Shown: in pieces, positions 11,170 through 23,392 of the stretch | How the letters are laid out: each line of letters starts with the position of its first letter | Position numbering within the stretch: position 1 is the stretch's first letter | NCBI GenBank assembly: GCA_933822405.4 | Contig: CAKOGP040001836.1 | Location: 124,001 to 188,000, forward strand | DNA from: Cylindrotheca closterium | Taxonomy: Eukaryota; Bacillariophyta; Bacillariophyceae; Bacillariales; Bacillariaceae | Direction of reading: 5' to 3' | Length of the DNA stretch: 64,000 nt | Position numbers and translations under genes: made by a program | Notes under the pieces: generated by a model | Database searches by the model: none | Told to the model about the DNA's origin: nothing | The model's input: only the letters and a program-made list of their open reading frames with translations

Positions 11170-12265
11170 ATGTCGACACCAACCGCCGGAACGCCATCCC
11201 GCATCCCCATCTCTCCCATTGCCTCAGAGGTGAGTGAGTCGTCACGTTTTCAACGCCAAATGGAGACGTCGTCATGTTCATTGAGTTGGGAGTGTGTCAT
11301 ATTTGGTATCAACGCTGGTTTTGTACCAACTATGCATTCATTCTTGGGATCAAGAAAGAGAGCACTTGCATCAGATATAGCAAGTCATGAACAATGCCAA
11401 CGAAGTGGAAGCAATAGTCCCAATACCTCTCATCCACTGCCTGTCATCACCGTTGACGGCCCGGATTTTCAGCGATTGTTTATCGCCCGAAAATACCCGC
11501 CTTCTAACCTATTCTTCTGCTTCTTCCGTTGTTTCCCCTCGGCGCGGTTCCATTTCATCTGACGACTCCACCTCGGATGCTTCCGTCTTGCATCCTTGGA
11601 ACCCTCTTCTTACTATTCCACTGGAAAATGAACAGGAAGAACGAGAACAAGCACTTCGTGATTACAAGGTCACTATCGAGTACAAACATTTGAAATCCCA
11701 TGCCCCCGGTGGTGTTTATTTGATTCCGGCCATCGAGAACCTCAGGAATTTCTTTGGAATCATTTTCATTCGTCGTGGACCCTACACCAATGGCATTTTC
11801 AAATTTCAACTCAAGTTGCCACCTAAATACAATGATGCCAATACGTGGCCACAAATCACCTTTTCCAGCTACGTGTACAGTCCCTATGTCGACGAGGCCA
11901 CTGGAGCCTTGGATATCAAGAGTGCCTACGCGAATTGGGATCCCTCTCGGCATTATTTGGTGACAGTCTTGACATATCTGAAAAAGATCTTTTATTCCAA
12001 AAACTTTGCAGACGCCAAGGCCAATGTGACCGCCAAGGAATTGGCCGAGAAGGATCCAGAAGCCTTTCGCAAAAAGATTGACTCCTGTGTGAGAGAATCC
12101 CAAAAGAACATGTACACCAATGACGAAGATTCGACGGCCAAGTTTACCGAAGAACAAGTATCCCACCGAGTATTGAGAGATTTGCTCAAACATCACATTC
12201 GAAACGAGTCCCAAGTCACCAAGCAAGCAGTGTTGGCGCAAATTGACAAGGCACGGAAAGTGTAA
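11170..12265 (+). CDS. AKTIP/FTS-like UEV protein
   Basis: Exons 11170-11229 and 11381-12265; 314 aa. Exon 1 encodes a short Thr/Pro/Ser-rich N-terminus. Exon 2 adds about 70 low-complexity residues, then an E2 fold closely resembling animal AKTIP (fused toes): YKVTIEYKHL, APGGVYLIPAIENL, FGIIFIRRGPYTNGIFKFQL, YSPYVDEATGALDIKSAYANW, HYLVTVLTYLKKIFY. No Cys sits at the catalytic position. In animals AKTIP belongs to the FTS-Hook-FHIP adaptor linking early endosomal cargo to dynein; that role here is inference from homology. The acceptor at 11380 (ATATAG) was chosen because it is the only stop-free in-phase option; the N-terminal 40 residues are therefore less certain than the domain. Confidence 0.85.
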
Positions 12266-12534
12266 AGGACCATCCATCTCCAATGTACTGCAGTATCTCA
12301 TATTCTTCTTAGAAAATCAAATTGAAAATCTTCAATGAGGACTCAGACTAGTCGATTCTCAAATTCTGTCGAAGGCCAGACACGGCCCCTACGCCAAGCG
12401 ATTTTATTGCCTTGTAGCCAATCCTAGATAATATCAAATCAATCCATCCATCCATCCAAAGTAGGAAGCCGACGTATCGACTTTGATAACCACACAAAAG
12501 CGACACTTTTATTGGATAGATTTGCTAGAACACC

Positions 12535-14181
12535 ATGTCAGATAAAGCACTGCTAACTCTTTTGGAGTCCGCAGCTGGGTACGCTCTATTCGAGATTGTT
12601 GCCTTTGAAGAAATCGGAAGCCTCTTGGAGGGCAACAAGGATACTGTCACGGATCTCAAGAGATTTGGACGTGCCGTGAAGCTAAAGGCTTTCAGTCCAT
12701 TCGAGTCTGCTCAAGTGGCCCTCGAAAACGCTAATGCAATTTCCGAACACGCCATGTCGGATGCTTTGCACAACTTTTTGGAGATGAACCTTCCGAAGAA
12801 GGCCAAAAAGTTTCAATTGGGAGTCATCGACCCTGGTCTTGCAACCGCAATCAGCGATGGTCTTGGCGTTTCCTGTCGCAGTGATGACACCATCCGCGAG
12901 ATTATGCGAGGATGCCGCTTGCACTTGGAGACCTTTGTTAAGGGACTGGAGGGAGGAGCTGCCGCAAAGGCACAGCTTGGTCTTGGTCACTCGTATTCCA
13001 GATCCAAGGTGAAGTTCAACCCTGCTCGTTCCGATAATATGATCATCCAATCCATTGCTCTTTTGGATCAAATGGATAAGGATCTCAATACGTTTGCCAT
13101 GCGAGTTAGGGAATGGTACAGTTGGCACTTTCCTGAACTAAAGGATATCGTGAAGGACAACATCATGTTTGCTAGAGCAGCAGCCTACATTCAAGATAAA
13201 GGCAGTATTTGCGCTAGCGGCGAAGGTGTCGAAGACAAAATGCCTGGTCTTATTGAAATCTGTGGAGATGAAGAGATCGCCAAGGCTGTAGTTGCCGCCG
13301 CCAAGACATCGATGGGAATGGATTGTTCTCCCCTGGACATGGTTAACATCGTCAACTTTACCCAACGTATGGTCAAGTTGGCAGAGTTCAGAAAGAACCT
13401 ATCGAATTATCTGACAGAGAAGATGTCCGTTGTTGCACCAAATCTAAGCGCTTTGATTGGAGACACTGTTGCAGCCCGTCTTATCAGCAAGGTATGTATC
13501 CACATAGATATCTTGTTATCTTTCGAATCGAGAATCCTAACATTTTCCACTCATTTATTATCAATATTTTAGGCTGGATCCCTCACAAACTTGGCAAAAG
13601 CACCAGCATCGACAGTACAAATTCTCGGAGCAGAGAAGGCTCTGTTCCGTGCCTTGAAGACCAAGGGAAATACCCCCAAGTATGGTCTCATCTACCATTC
13701 AACGTTCATTGGGCGTGCAGATGCCAAAAACAAAGGACGGATATCTCGATACCTTGCCAACAAGTGTTCCATTGCCACGCGTATTGACTCCTTCTCGGAT
13801 GAGCCAAGCAGATTGTACGGCGAGAAGCTTCGAGAACAAGTAGAAGAACGACTAAAGTTCTATGAAACTGGTGCTGCACCTCGTCGCAATGTTGACGTCA
13901 TGGAAGAAGTTGCGAAGCAATTGAAGACGGATGGCGACGATGAAGAGATGGCAGACGTCGAGACACCAAAGAAGAAGAAAAAGAAGGATAAGAAGCGCAA
14001 GACGGACGACGAAGACAGTGATGAGGAAATGGAATCCCCAAAGAAGAAGTCTAAATCCGAAACTCCCAAGTCTGAGAAGAAGACTCCCAAGTCTGAGAAA
14101 AAGTCAGCAAAGAAGGAGAAGAAGTCAGACAAGAAGTCAGACAAGAAAAAGAAGAAGAGAAAATCATCGGGGGGAGATTAA
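12535..14181 (+). CDS. NOP56: Nucleolar protein NOP56 (box C/D snoRNP core)
   Basis: Exons 12535-13491 and 13573-14181; 521 aa. NOP56 with NOP58, fibrillarin and SNU13 forms box C/D snoRNPs that guide rRNA 2'-O-methylation. Visible landmarks: N-terminal [14 protein letters not shown] and [16 protein letters not shown], the coiled region with [17 protein letters not shown] [19 protein letters not shown], then the Nop domain [14 protein letters not shown] / [30 protein letters not shown] across the intron, and [18 protein letters not shown]. The tail after residue about 440 is a Lys/Glu/Ser repeat region ([15 protein letters not shown] type), as in NOP56/NOP58 of other eukaryotes. [15 protein letters not shown] features plus the ALFEIV N-terminus favour NOP56 over NOP58. 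Confidence 0.96.
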
Positions 14182-14401
14182 GAACGTCGCAAGCTGCTGC
14201 TGTATCTGTCTGCATATAAATATACCACTATTATTCCACATGTTGTATAGTTGTTTAGGAGCAGTGGACGAGGGACAAGTGACGGATGCAGGCAAATGGC
14301 TCACAGCAACGGGCCGCAGAGTGCGTACTGCAGGAGATATGAGAGATTTTTTGCTTCTTTACTTATTGTTTACAATTTTACAGTACATATAGTTACAGCT
14401 C

Positions 14402-14728
14402 TCAATAGATGTAGAACAAAATTGATACACCGAGCGCAACTGTCAAAGCCGTTTCTTGAGCCACTCGAGAACCTGTCGATTCACTTGCATTCTCGGTTTC
14501 CATTTTACCGACAGAAGATGTTGTACGTGCCATGCCCCCAGATTTTTTCGAAGATTTTCTTGAGTTTGTGCTGCTGCTGGTTGGGGTGTATGTTGGAGCC
14601 CCTGTTGGCTTAAGTGTTGGTGCAGGTGATGTTGTTGGTTCATCGTTTCCTTTACCGTGACCTGCCATGATGGTTGGAGGAGCGAAGGCCAATATCAAAA
14701 GGGTCAGAAAAAAGTTGATGGATCTCAT
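14402..14728 (-). CDS. Small secreted or GPI-anchored-type Ser/Thr/Pro-rich protein
   Basis: Single-exon ORF of 108 aa. Residues 1-22 form a signal peptide (FFLTLLILAFAPPTIMAG). The mature part is Ser/Thr/Pro/Lys-rich (SPAPTLKPTGAPTYTPTSSS, then SRKSSKKSG), and the last about 15 residues are hydrophobic (TALTVALGVSILFYIY), with a short region of small residues before them. This layout fits a GPI-anchored or tail-anchored surface protein. No catalytic domain is seen. PTxxPT-type stretches are common in diatom cell-wall and surface proteins, so a wall role is possible but not shown. Confidence 0.6.
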   Translation of the reverse strand: MRSINFFLTLLILAFAPPTIMAGHGKGNDEPTTSPAPTLKPTGAPTYTPTSSSTNSRKSSKKSGGMARTTSSVGKMETENASESTGSRVAQETALTVALGVSILFYIY

Positions 14729-15053
14729 GTTGGACTTTAGGATTTTAGTAGCTGGTAGAGCCTTAATTCTTTCGGATTGTGAGATCGACTGGCGATGGAT
14801 TTGGGTTTACTGTGCAAGTCTTGTTGAAGGCCAAAAAGTGAGGTTTTTGTTCTTGGTTTCGGACGAAACACGAATACTCGGCCATCTTTGTCGCAGAAAA
14901 TATCGAGCCAAATCTTTTGCAGACGATTCGGATTAGTCCATCACACTTTGCGTCGTTCGTTAGCGTTTTCATCATAGTAGCCTATTGTAGCTTCTAAAAT
15001 AATAGTGTGGTACAGTATGTCAGGTGTAGAGCTGCTAAACTTGAAGAGGAACA
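14729..15053. other. Spacer, no gene seen
   Basis: 325 bases between the small secreted protein start and the THOC3-like gene end. A 70-89 residue frame on each strand is open but neither resembles a protein. Confidence 0.45.
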
Positions 15054-16176
15054 CTATTGCTTAGTAATACTACATTTTGCCACTGTCACTGCGACTGGTG
15101 AGTCGCACCTAGCACAGGCAAGTATGTGATGCTTTGGATGAAAAGCAATTTCATCGGCACCACCTGCTCCTCTTGGATTTTTCCCTGATAGGTCTATTTT
15201 CCCGACTAGTTCACCTGTGGATGACAATGCTAAATCGATGCTGTCTGCCTGACTATTCGCCAAGTACTGAGAATCATGGGAAAACGCCACGCTTCTCGTG
15301 AACTTTTGACATCTTGAAATTGTGTTTGTGCAACTCATGTTTGGAGCATCCCAAATCCCAACAATAGCATCACTCGCACCAGTCGCCATACGTTGGCCAT
15401 CAGGAGAAAATGCGAGGGTGTAGATGGGACCAGTGTGACCAGGGTATGAATAAGTTTTAGCATTCTCCTTCTCCCATTCCCAAACAGTCACTTCGCCCAT
15501 ACCGTCCCTCGTAGTTGACGCAACCAAGTGATTGCCAATTGGTGAGAAAATGCAGGTTTCCACCAGACATGGATCTAACGAAAATGTTTTGACAATTGCT
15601 GAGTTAGTGCTCCCAGATTTGGCATTCGTGGAGGCAGGTGCGCTCTGGGATACTTTTCGCGTGTCACATAGATGCACAGTATTATTCCGTTCTGTAATTG
15701 CCAGCATGGTAGATCCCGGCACTGTACTCCATGAAATATCAGCTGCTGATCGGCTTTGTACATCAATTCGACCAAGGTTTTTCTGTGATGCAGAGCGCAC
15801 ATCAAACAGCCGGACAGTCGAGTCAGATGCCGCGGAACACAACAGTGTATCTTGACTTGGGTGAAATCTGACCCTTTCCACTGGCGCTGTATGTTGATTC
15901 ACGACAAGGACCTCACGCATTCTTCCGTTTCCTTCCAAGGTATATAAACGCGCATTCTTGTCACTTGAAGCAACCCCCAAATATTTCCCAGAGCAGTTCC
16001 ATGAAATGGAGCGAGACTGTTGGATATGGCAATCACCAATATGTCAGAATCAATAAATCATTTCTCAGCAGATTAAGAATAAGATTATCAGAATTACATA
16101 CACTAAGTCGGTGCCCACCACAATCGTGGAGGTCCACTTCTAATTTGAAGGATGTTGACTGTGTGGTTGTTTGCAT
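15054..16176 (-). CDS. WD40 repeat protein, THO complex subunit 3 (TEX1)-like
   Basis: Exons (minus): 16176-16102 and 16016-15054; 345 aa. The start MQTTTQSTS was chosen because it splices in frame to give HRLSSRSISWNCSGKYLGVASSD, the first WD blade; a longer upstream frame from 16327 does not. Six to seven blades follow, e.g. HTAPVERVRFHPSQDTLL, ASDSTVRLFDVRS, GHTGPIYTLAFSPDG, GASDAIVGIWD, TRSVAFSHDSQYLA. Length and the spacing of the final blades (SPDGQRMATGASDAIVGIWD / FSHDSQYLANSQADSIDLA / IAFHPKHHILACA) match THOC3/TEX1, a TREX mRNA-export subunit. WD40 proteins are easy to confuse, so the specific assignment is moderate. It is divergent to the LRR gene, with 203 bases between. Confidence 0.78.
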
Positions 16177-16379
16177 GGTTCTTGCATGGTTGTTGTGAAG
16201 TTATTGGTTGGAGGTTGGTGACGAAATCGAATGAATCAATCGCTCCACAAATTGCTGTCGAATGAGTCGCCCCATCGAGATTCAAACCAAAATTTCGAAA
16301 ATACGAAGGAACAGCTTCAGCTTCCATTTTCCATTTTAGTTGAAAGTGTTAAAGTGCAACACCAAGCAGCATTACAATA

Positions 16380-17725
16380 ATGTCTACACTGCGCTTGTAC
16401 TATGGTCGTGACAATGATGAAATGATCCGAGTGTTGAAGCAGGCTCAGCAGAGAACTGTTGCAGTGACAAGATTAGAGGTCCGGGAGACTGTTCTGGATG
16501 AGGAGGTCGTAGAAGCAATCATTGAGCTTATTTTGACCAGCCCTATAGAAGTTGTTCAACTCGATGACTGTGGTGCTTATTTAAATATGCAAACGATTCG
16601 ACTGGCGCAAACTTTGGGTGGCATCAGGAGCTTGAGATTATCTGAGCCTACTTTCCTCTCCCGGTTCTTCCTTGACAAGCTCTTGATATCAGCTACGAAT
16701 TTGACGCACCTGCGAATTCAAGGACACTTGGAACGTGAGCAAATGTTGTCACTGGCTGAAGGTCTAAAGGGAAATACTAGCCTTCATACACTTGACTTGA
16801 GTAGGAGTCGAGTGGAAGACTTTTCATCACTTTCAGATGGAGTACGAGGAAACTCTTCATTGCATAGCCTAAAGCTAAGGTCAATAGGTTTGCGTGACGA
16901 AAATGTCACCGAGCTCCTAGAATCACTCAAAGGGCACTCCCAGTTGGAATCCATCGATGTAAGTTTGCACCTTGTAACAATCTCCCTGTAGCTGGCGACA
17001 TCACAACTTATCCACCATTCATCAATCAGTTGTCGTTCAATCATATGCTGCACATGGATCATGTGGCCGACTTTGTGGAAAAGCAGAGCCATGTAACAGA
17101 GCTGCTACTTGGGTATCAAAACGTCTGGCAAGCTCCAAAGGTATCAGTCACAAGGCTGGTGGATACATTACGAACGAATATATCTATCAAGACACTGTCA
17201 CTAGCCCGCAACAAGTTGGAAAACGAAGATGCTGTCCAATTGGCCGATGCCCTCCTCGACAACGATTCAATAGAATCTATCAATCTACGAGAGAATAGAT
17301 TCACTGATGTTGGCGTTGTGGCTCTTGCTAAGTCACTTGAGAAGGCGAATTCGATTCGGGAAGTGAGTCTTCTGAAGAATGCAATAGGTAACGAGGGCTA
17401 CAAGGCTATCCTTCGTGCAGCGCAAAGGAATTACGATATTTTCGAAATGGAATTAAATGATGACGGTGCAATTGCTCAACAAATACAACACGAGACAGCA
17501 TTGAATACAGGCGGTAGAAAGCTCCTTTTCTTAGACCCGCCACTAGCTCTGTGGTCAATTGTACTGGCTCGAGTAAACAAAATCGAGTCCCTGAACGAGC
17601 AGCATAATATTTCGTCAGGGAAATGTTACAGTGCGGATGTCATATTTCAAATGTTGAAGGCATCCAACTTATTTGAAGGTATTGTGAGCCGAGATCCCGG
17701 TGAGTTGGAGAAGGCCTATCCATAG
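16380..17725 (+). CDS. Leucine-rich repeat (ribonuclease-inhibitor type) protein
   Basis: Exons 16380-16958 and 17030-17725; 424 aa. Repeats of the RI type are seen through the chain: NTSLHTLDLSRSRV, NSSLHSLKLRSIGLRDENV, SQLESIDLSFN (across the intron), ISIKTLSLARNKLENEDAVQL, DSIESINLRENRFTDVGVVAL, NSIREVSLLKNAIGNEGYKA. The C-terminal 100 residues lack repeats and contain LFLDPPLALWSIVLARVNK. There is no signal peptide or membrane helix, so it is probably intracellular. Diatoms have many such LRR proteins of unknown role, and I cannot assign one. Confidence 0.82.
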
Positions 17726-18151
17726 CAAGATACCTCGACAATTTTGGATTTCAATGGTACAGGAGGACACAAGGTCGTCGCTTTGTTAATTATTGTATAA
17801 AACACTGTAGTAATAGAAAGGTAGCTTTTGGATGAATGCCTCGTTAGGATGCTACAGTACTGTACAACTGGGCATGGCAATATGTAACATATATTTTAAG
17901 TTTAGTTTCTACGGTGTATACTGTATGTGGATGGTCTCGAGCCAGAAGCTTTAAGCCTGCTTAGACCGGCTTCGATATTATATTGTGTCTTCTTGAGTGA
18001 AAAATGTAACAAAACGTGATGGCGCAAGGACTGTCTGATCCAGTCGATCATCCTGCCCTCCTGTGCGAGTGATCCCTGGTGCTTTTCTATTTCAACAACT
18101 TCCCGTATCTGTGTATAAGTTCTATCTTTTTTCTGGTACCTCAATCGGTTT
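17726..18151. other. Convergent 3' spacer
   Basis: AT-rich 3' region between the LRR gene and the PSP1-domain gene. An 80-residue minus-strand frame inside it shows nothing recognisable. Confidence 0.45.
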
Positions 18152-20845
18152 CTATTCGGTCATAAACTCTCTGAACTCGCTCATGGGTGCGATGATAGGA
18201 GTTCCAAAATCCATGGCTACTGGTACCGGTGGATTCGATGCAGCACGACATGCAGCGGATGTATTCTTGTCAAGCTGCTGCATCCAAATCCTCGTCTTGT
18301 ACATGCTGAATAAGTCGCGAACCAATTCGCGAAAGTCAACCCTTCCTTCAGCCTCAAAAAAGAACGTTAGCTTGTGTCTATCAAATTGATATTCAGCATC
18401 AACAACGTTCATTGGCAAGCCCCTTTGTCGCACTTTGGTACGACAGATTTTTAGGAGCTCGTCTTCTTCCTCTCGTTTCAAGGACAGCAGAGATACTTCA
18501 TCGTGTGTAGCAAGTCTAATGATCCTCTTCAGATCTGAAGTATTTCCTGCTGTACCCGTAGCTGGAGGCATGATACTCATGTCTCCTCTATAGTTTCGTT
18601 TTTCTGGGGATACCTTGCCAACGACAATCCCCAAATCCTCCCCACGATCTGCTTCGACCTTAACGTAGGTTCCAATCTTCAGATCGCGATTCAAACGCGG
18701 CCCGATTACAAAACTTCGCTGCGTTCGCTTGAACTTGACAGAATACACCACCTTAGCTAGCGGTAGTGATGCTCCTGCGGTTGGTAAATGCTGCACAGCT
18801 TCGGGCATGTAATGCGAAGACTCTGATCCAGATCTTAACGAATGCACTGAATGTGATGATGAATCCAGCATGTATCCACGATCATCAGATGGCACCTCAA
18901 TGCTCTCTCCAGCAAGAGGGTGGGAAGAATCATCATCCAACGAGGGAACGCGATGATGACGGGGAGGCTGGTTTCCGTACGAGTTGCGTTTGTTACCACC
19001 ATACATTCTCTGCTCAAAGAAAAAGTGTCAGAAGAATGTCAAGAAGAAAACATACAAATGACAAGCATCATACTTGGACCTACCATACTACCACCTCCTC
19101 CCATGGCCATGGGTTGTGCGGACAAAGCTTCCGCATGATGATGATGACCATAATGTTGATGCACGGGGCTGTGCCCCGGTGATACATGACGGGCTCGATC
19201 AAAATCGTTCATAAACATGTCGTGTCCTGGAACATAATCTAGAGACTCTCTTCGATCGAACTGATTCTGTTGTCCATAGAATCCACCAGCACTGGGCAGC
19301 GTTTGCAAAGAACTGCGTCTGTGCAACTCTGCTCTAGATACCTCTTCTGCAGATCCAAACGAATGATTTCGGTACCGCATTTGCGCAAGACGGAGTCCTT
19401 GATCGATGGGCAAAACACCAAAATCAGAAACTTGACTGGTATGGCCCATTGGTGGTTCTGAATGATGTTGAAACTGATTCATGTAGTCCGGAACAGGAAC
19501 TGGAACTGGACCTGAGAACGATCGCTGATGCCTTGAGACTGGTTGAAAGGATGGTTGATTTGGATTCAAGCCACTTTGCTGCGGGAGACTAGGGAAGGAA
19601 CTCAGTTTGCTCGATTGCTGCTCCATCTGACCCGGATAAGATGAACTTAGCAATGATTCCCGTCCAGAATCACTGGTGGATCGCTGCAAATAGGGATCAC
19701 CACCAGAGTGTGGAAGGTACCCGGGGCGAGAGATCGTACTCAGTACGCTGAAATCAGGATTGTAACTTGAAGCTCCTGCTAGTGGTGGACGACTTGGGGG
19801 AAGCTGATTTCGGCTACCTCGATGTGCTGATGCTGAACCAAAGCTACTGTCCAGTGACGAAGGGAACGCCATTGTTCCGGGTGCGGTATTCGCTCTTTCT
19901 CGAGCGCCATGAATCCCATCAAACCCATCGCCAAACGTGGCTGTTATCCTCGTGGGGAGCTCTTGTTCTTCCTTGCTGCGCCTGTTATAATCATGAATAT
20001 CGGTGCCAGTGCCATCCAAAGACGAAGTGGGCGTTAGCGTAAGGCTCTGCGATGTAGAAATCGAAGAGCTCTTGGAATGTCCTGGCCTTCCAATTGGTGG
20101 CACACCATGCAGTCTATGGGTAGGTATGGAAGGTAGCGGAGACGCATTGCTGTTGTTGGAGCGCTGGCTATGAACACTATCTCCAGAATCAATAATGTGT
20201 TTTCTCTGATGTCCACTGAGCTCTTCCGAAAATTCTGATTGCATATCTGGGCTGGCAGAAAACTCCACTGGACTAGTACCAAACGCGGATACAATGTTCA
20301 TCCCAGACATGGCCATCTCCAAGGAGGTATTGTTCTTGTCATTGGATGATTGCGAGCTCCTGAATTGATGCGGAAGAAGAAGCGCAAACGGACAACACAA
20401 AAGGTAAGAGCACGTGTGGAAAGGATTCTTTATTACAAAGGCGTGTCAAAGATGGTCGCACAACGGAAATTGTGCAGTGAAACAAATGTCGCATGCGACA
20501 TCAGGAGAGAAAAAAGCAAAATACCTTTGCAATGGAGGTGGGATTGGAAATGTACGAAGATGTTGCCATTTAGCCTCCAGAAACAAGTCGATTTCATCCA
20601 TACATTCCAATAACCTCAGCATTGTCAACAGTATTGCTATTTATGGCAGCTTCTGTTGTCAAATTATGAAAATTCAGATTTTCAAGCCCACAAGAATCAG
20701 CATTCTTCTCGATGGGCGTTCGATGCAGATGCGTTTTTCCTCCCAATGCCGAGAAACAAAAGAGCTGAGGAAGAAATACATACCCTTGTTGTGGATCTCC
20801 CCATCTATTTGCCATGTTTAGGGTAGGGACGCTACTCGTCGCCAT
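18152..20845 (-). CDS. PSP1 C-terminal domain protein with long disordered N-terminus
   Basis: Exons (minus): 20845-20784, 20359-19084, 19009-18152; 731 aa. The first 62-nt exon (MATSSVPTLNMANRWGDPQQ) is supported because its phase joins SSQSSNDKNN and avoids an unlikely start further down. Residues about 25-520 are Ser/Pro/Gln/His-rich and look disordered, with many Ser-Pro sites. The C-terminal about 200 residues form a PSP1 domain: LAKVVYSVKFKRTQRSF, IGTYVKVEADRGEDLGIVVG, then LLKICRTKVRQRGLPMNVVDAEYQFDRHKLTFFFEAEGRVDFRELVRDLF. PSP1 domains occur in yeast PSP1 and bacterial YaaT/RicT, where they act in RNA- or phosphorelay-related assemblies; the diatom role is unknown. Confidence 0.85.
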
Positions 20846-21268
20846 CGTCCCTTGCGCAATCTTTCCAAATCGAGATGTGTAATAAATTTCGTTGATGGCT
20901 TGGTGCTGTTCAAAAAGGACGATTTAGATTGGTCTTTCCATGTCGTGAAGACTCGCGTAGATTCAGTACTTTAGAGTAACACACATGGTAATTTTCTCAT
21001 TTCTACTGCAAAGCGTGTACTTGAGTCCAGTAGAATTCATGTGTGCAGGCGTGCCGAACAGAAAAAGAATAGCATTGCTCCAATATCCGGGTATTGAATT
21101 GAAATTTGAGTTCGCAGTTGGACACAAAAAAGTATCTTTTTGCTGATGTCATCGACATGTGACAAATCCGAGTGACTCACACAAGAGGCAGGAACGTTTC
21201 ACCCTTTCATTGGACAGCTTCGTTTCTAGTCAGAAGATTCACAAAACAAACATCCTATCATACTTGCT
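20846..21268. promoter_or_regulatory. Divergent promoter region, PSP1 gene and plastid oxidoreductase
   Basis: 423 bases between two divergent starts. No open frame of note and no motif I can name. Both core promoters must lie here. Confidence 0.45.
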
Positions 21269-23189
21269 ATGAAACTGCATCAATCCATATCGATACTGCT
21301 TCTGAGCAGCTACTTGACTGCTCAAGTAGCTGCATTTACACCTAATTCCTTTCCACAAGCTCGTACACACCATAGCGTTGCAACATCACGAATGATGTCG
21401 GACGACGACGAGGTCGTGGAGGAATCATCATCGACCGCCACCGAAGCACCCAAAGTGCCCAAAAAGAAAATTGCTGTGGTTGGTGGCGGATGGGGAGGCT
21501 GGGGAGCTGCCAAAGCTCTTTGCCAGTCCAGAGAGGATATTGAAGTGACACTGTTGGATGCGCTACCCGATCCCACTGGGTTGACACCCTATCTGTCTAA
21601 ATCAGGAAAGCCAGGTACGACTGACTATAGCTCATTGATGAATATACAGAATCATTGGTAGGAAACTTATTTTTTTCTTTCATGATCATGTAGTTGAGGC
21701 TGGAACGCGAGGATTCTGGAAGGACTATCCAAACATCAATTCCATGTGTGCCGAATTGGGAATTGAAGAGAGTGATGTCTTTACACCTTATACAAACTCG
21801 TCATTTTACTCACCAGATGGCTTGGAGGCGACGGCTCCAGTGTTCTCAGAGACAAAGTTTCCAACAACTCAATTGCCGTTCTTGTCATCATTTTCTGGAC
21901 AGGCTGTTCCACAACTCCCCTCCCCACTTGGTCAAGTGTTGGCTACCTTTCCTCTCTTCGAACGCATTCCACTCTCGGACAGAGCATCCATGGTCGGATT
22001 GTTGCTCGCCACCGTCGACTGTCTTGGAAATGATGTCTCAGTCCAAGAAAAGTATGATCGCATGACTGCCCACGATTTGTTCATCCGCTTTGGACTTTCC
22101 GAACGCTTGGTGGAAGATTTCATCAAACCTACACTTTTGGTTGGTCTCTTCAAGCCACCAGAAGAATTGAGTGCACTAGTGGTGATGGAATTGTTGTACT
22201 ACTACGCATTGGCGCATCAAGATTCCTTTGATGTGCGTTGGATTGCCAACGGGACTGTTGCGGATTCGTTGATTGCCCCATTGGCTACAAGTCTGCAAGA
22301 TAACTACAATCTTGAGGTCCTTGGTGGAGCTCGTGTTGAAAAGATTAGTTTGGATGAGGATGGAATGACTTCCATCGAATACTCTAGAGGTATTGTTGGC
22401 AGTCTTGGCGGAACCCAATCCATGAAAGTGGACGGTGTTGTGCTTGCCTTGAATGGAAAAGGAATGGCAAGTGTGATTGAATCCAGTCCAGACCTGTCGC
22501 AATATCCAACATTTAGCAAAGCGGCCTCCATGAAGAATGGAATCGATGTCATCAGTGTGCGTATTTGGCTGGACCGATACGTTCCAACTCGAACTCCAGC
22601 CAATGTCTTTTCTCGATTCGAAGCTTTGCGGGGAGCCGGTGGGACCTTTTTCATGCTGGATCAGTTCCAGAAGGATGCCGAGGAGAGTCTTTGGGGAGGC
22701 GATGAAGTGCAGGGATCTGTTCTCGCTTGTGATTTCTACAATGCTGGTTCTCTGATGAGTCTGAGTGAAGACAGGATTATTGATATTTTGATGAAGGACC
22801 TCCTCCCAGAGGCTGTGCCCGAATTCCGAAATGCCAAGGTGGTCGACTCCTGGGTGGGCAAGTATCCCGGAGCTGTCAGTTACTTCTCCCCTGGAAGCTT
22901 TGATCGTCGGCCTCCTATGCAAGGAGACCCTGACGTACCCCAAATCAAGTTTGCCGGTGACTGGGTTCGCATGGGAGACCAAGAGCATGGGGCCAAGGGA
23001 CTCTGTCAAGAGAGGGCATACGTTTCTGGCTTACAAGCTGCTAATCTTGTGCTGGACCAGGTATGTGGAAAGAGCCGATTGTATAAGCACCCAGTGATTC
23101 CTGTAAGAGACGATGAAGCACAATTCAAGGCCGGAATTGAATTAAACAAGCAAGTCATGAAGGTTCTTCCACGATTCTGGGTGCGATAG
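21269..23189 (+). CDS. Plastid FAD-dependent amine oxidase / carotene-desaturase-like protein
   Basis: Exons 21269-21614 and 21694-23189; 613 aa. The N-terminus is a signal peptide (SILLLSSYLTAQVA) ending AAF-TPNSF, followed by a Ser/His-rich stretch: the bipartite form used for diatom plastids. The dinucleotide-binding motif VVGGGWGGWGAAKAL follows at about residue 70. After the intron the chain continues EAGTRGFWKDYPNI, the layout of phytoene/zeta-carotene desaturase relatives, and ends with the second FAD contact region IKFAGDWVRMGDQEHGAKG. These flavoproteins desaturate or isomerise carotenoids or oxidise amines; the substrate here is not deducible. Convincing as a plastid flavoprotein, uncertain in pathway. 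Confidence 0.85.
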
Positions 23190-23392
23190 ATTGAGCAAAA
23201 ACGAAGGCGGACTATAATTTGAGAATGTTTGTCGCCAGTGACAACTAGAAAATAGAATAGACAAACCACATGCTATAATTCTGAAGGAATTTATTCTAAA
23301 GTGTAGACCATATACATTGTGTAAGAAAAATTTAAACATCTAATATTGTCTTAGAGAACTAAATATACATTTGGTGCCTTTCTCGTGTTCTG

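Noticed and set aside
16177..16327. Longer N-terminus for the THOC3-like gene from 16327
   Set aside because: That frame ends in a stop before the splice site and does not join the WD40 frame; the ATG at 16176 does.
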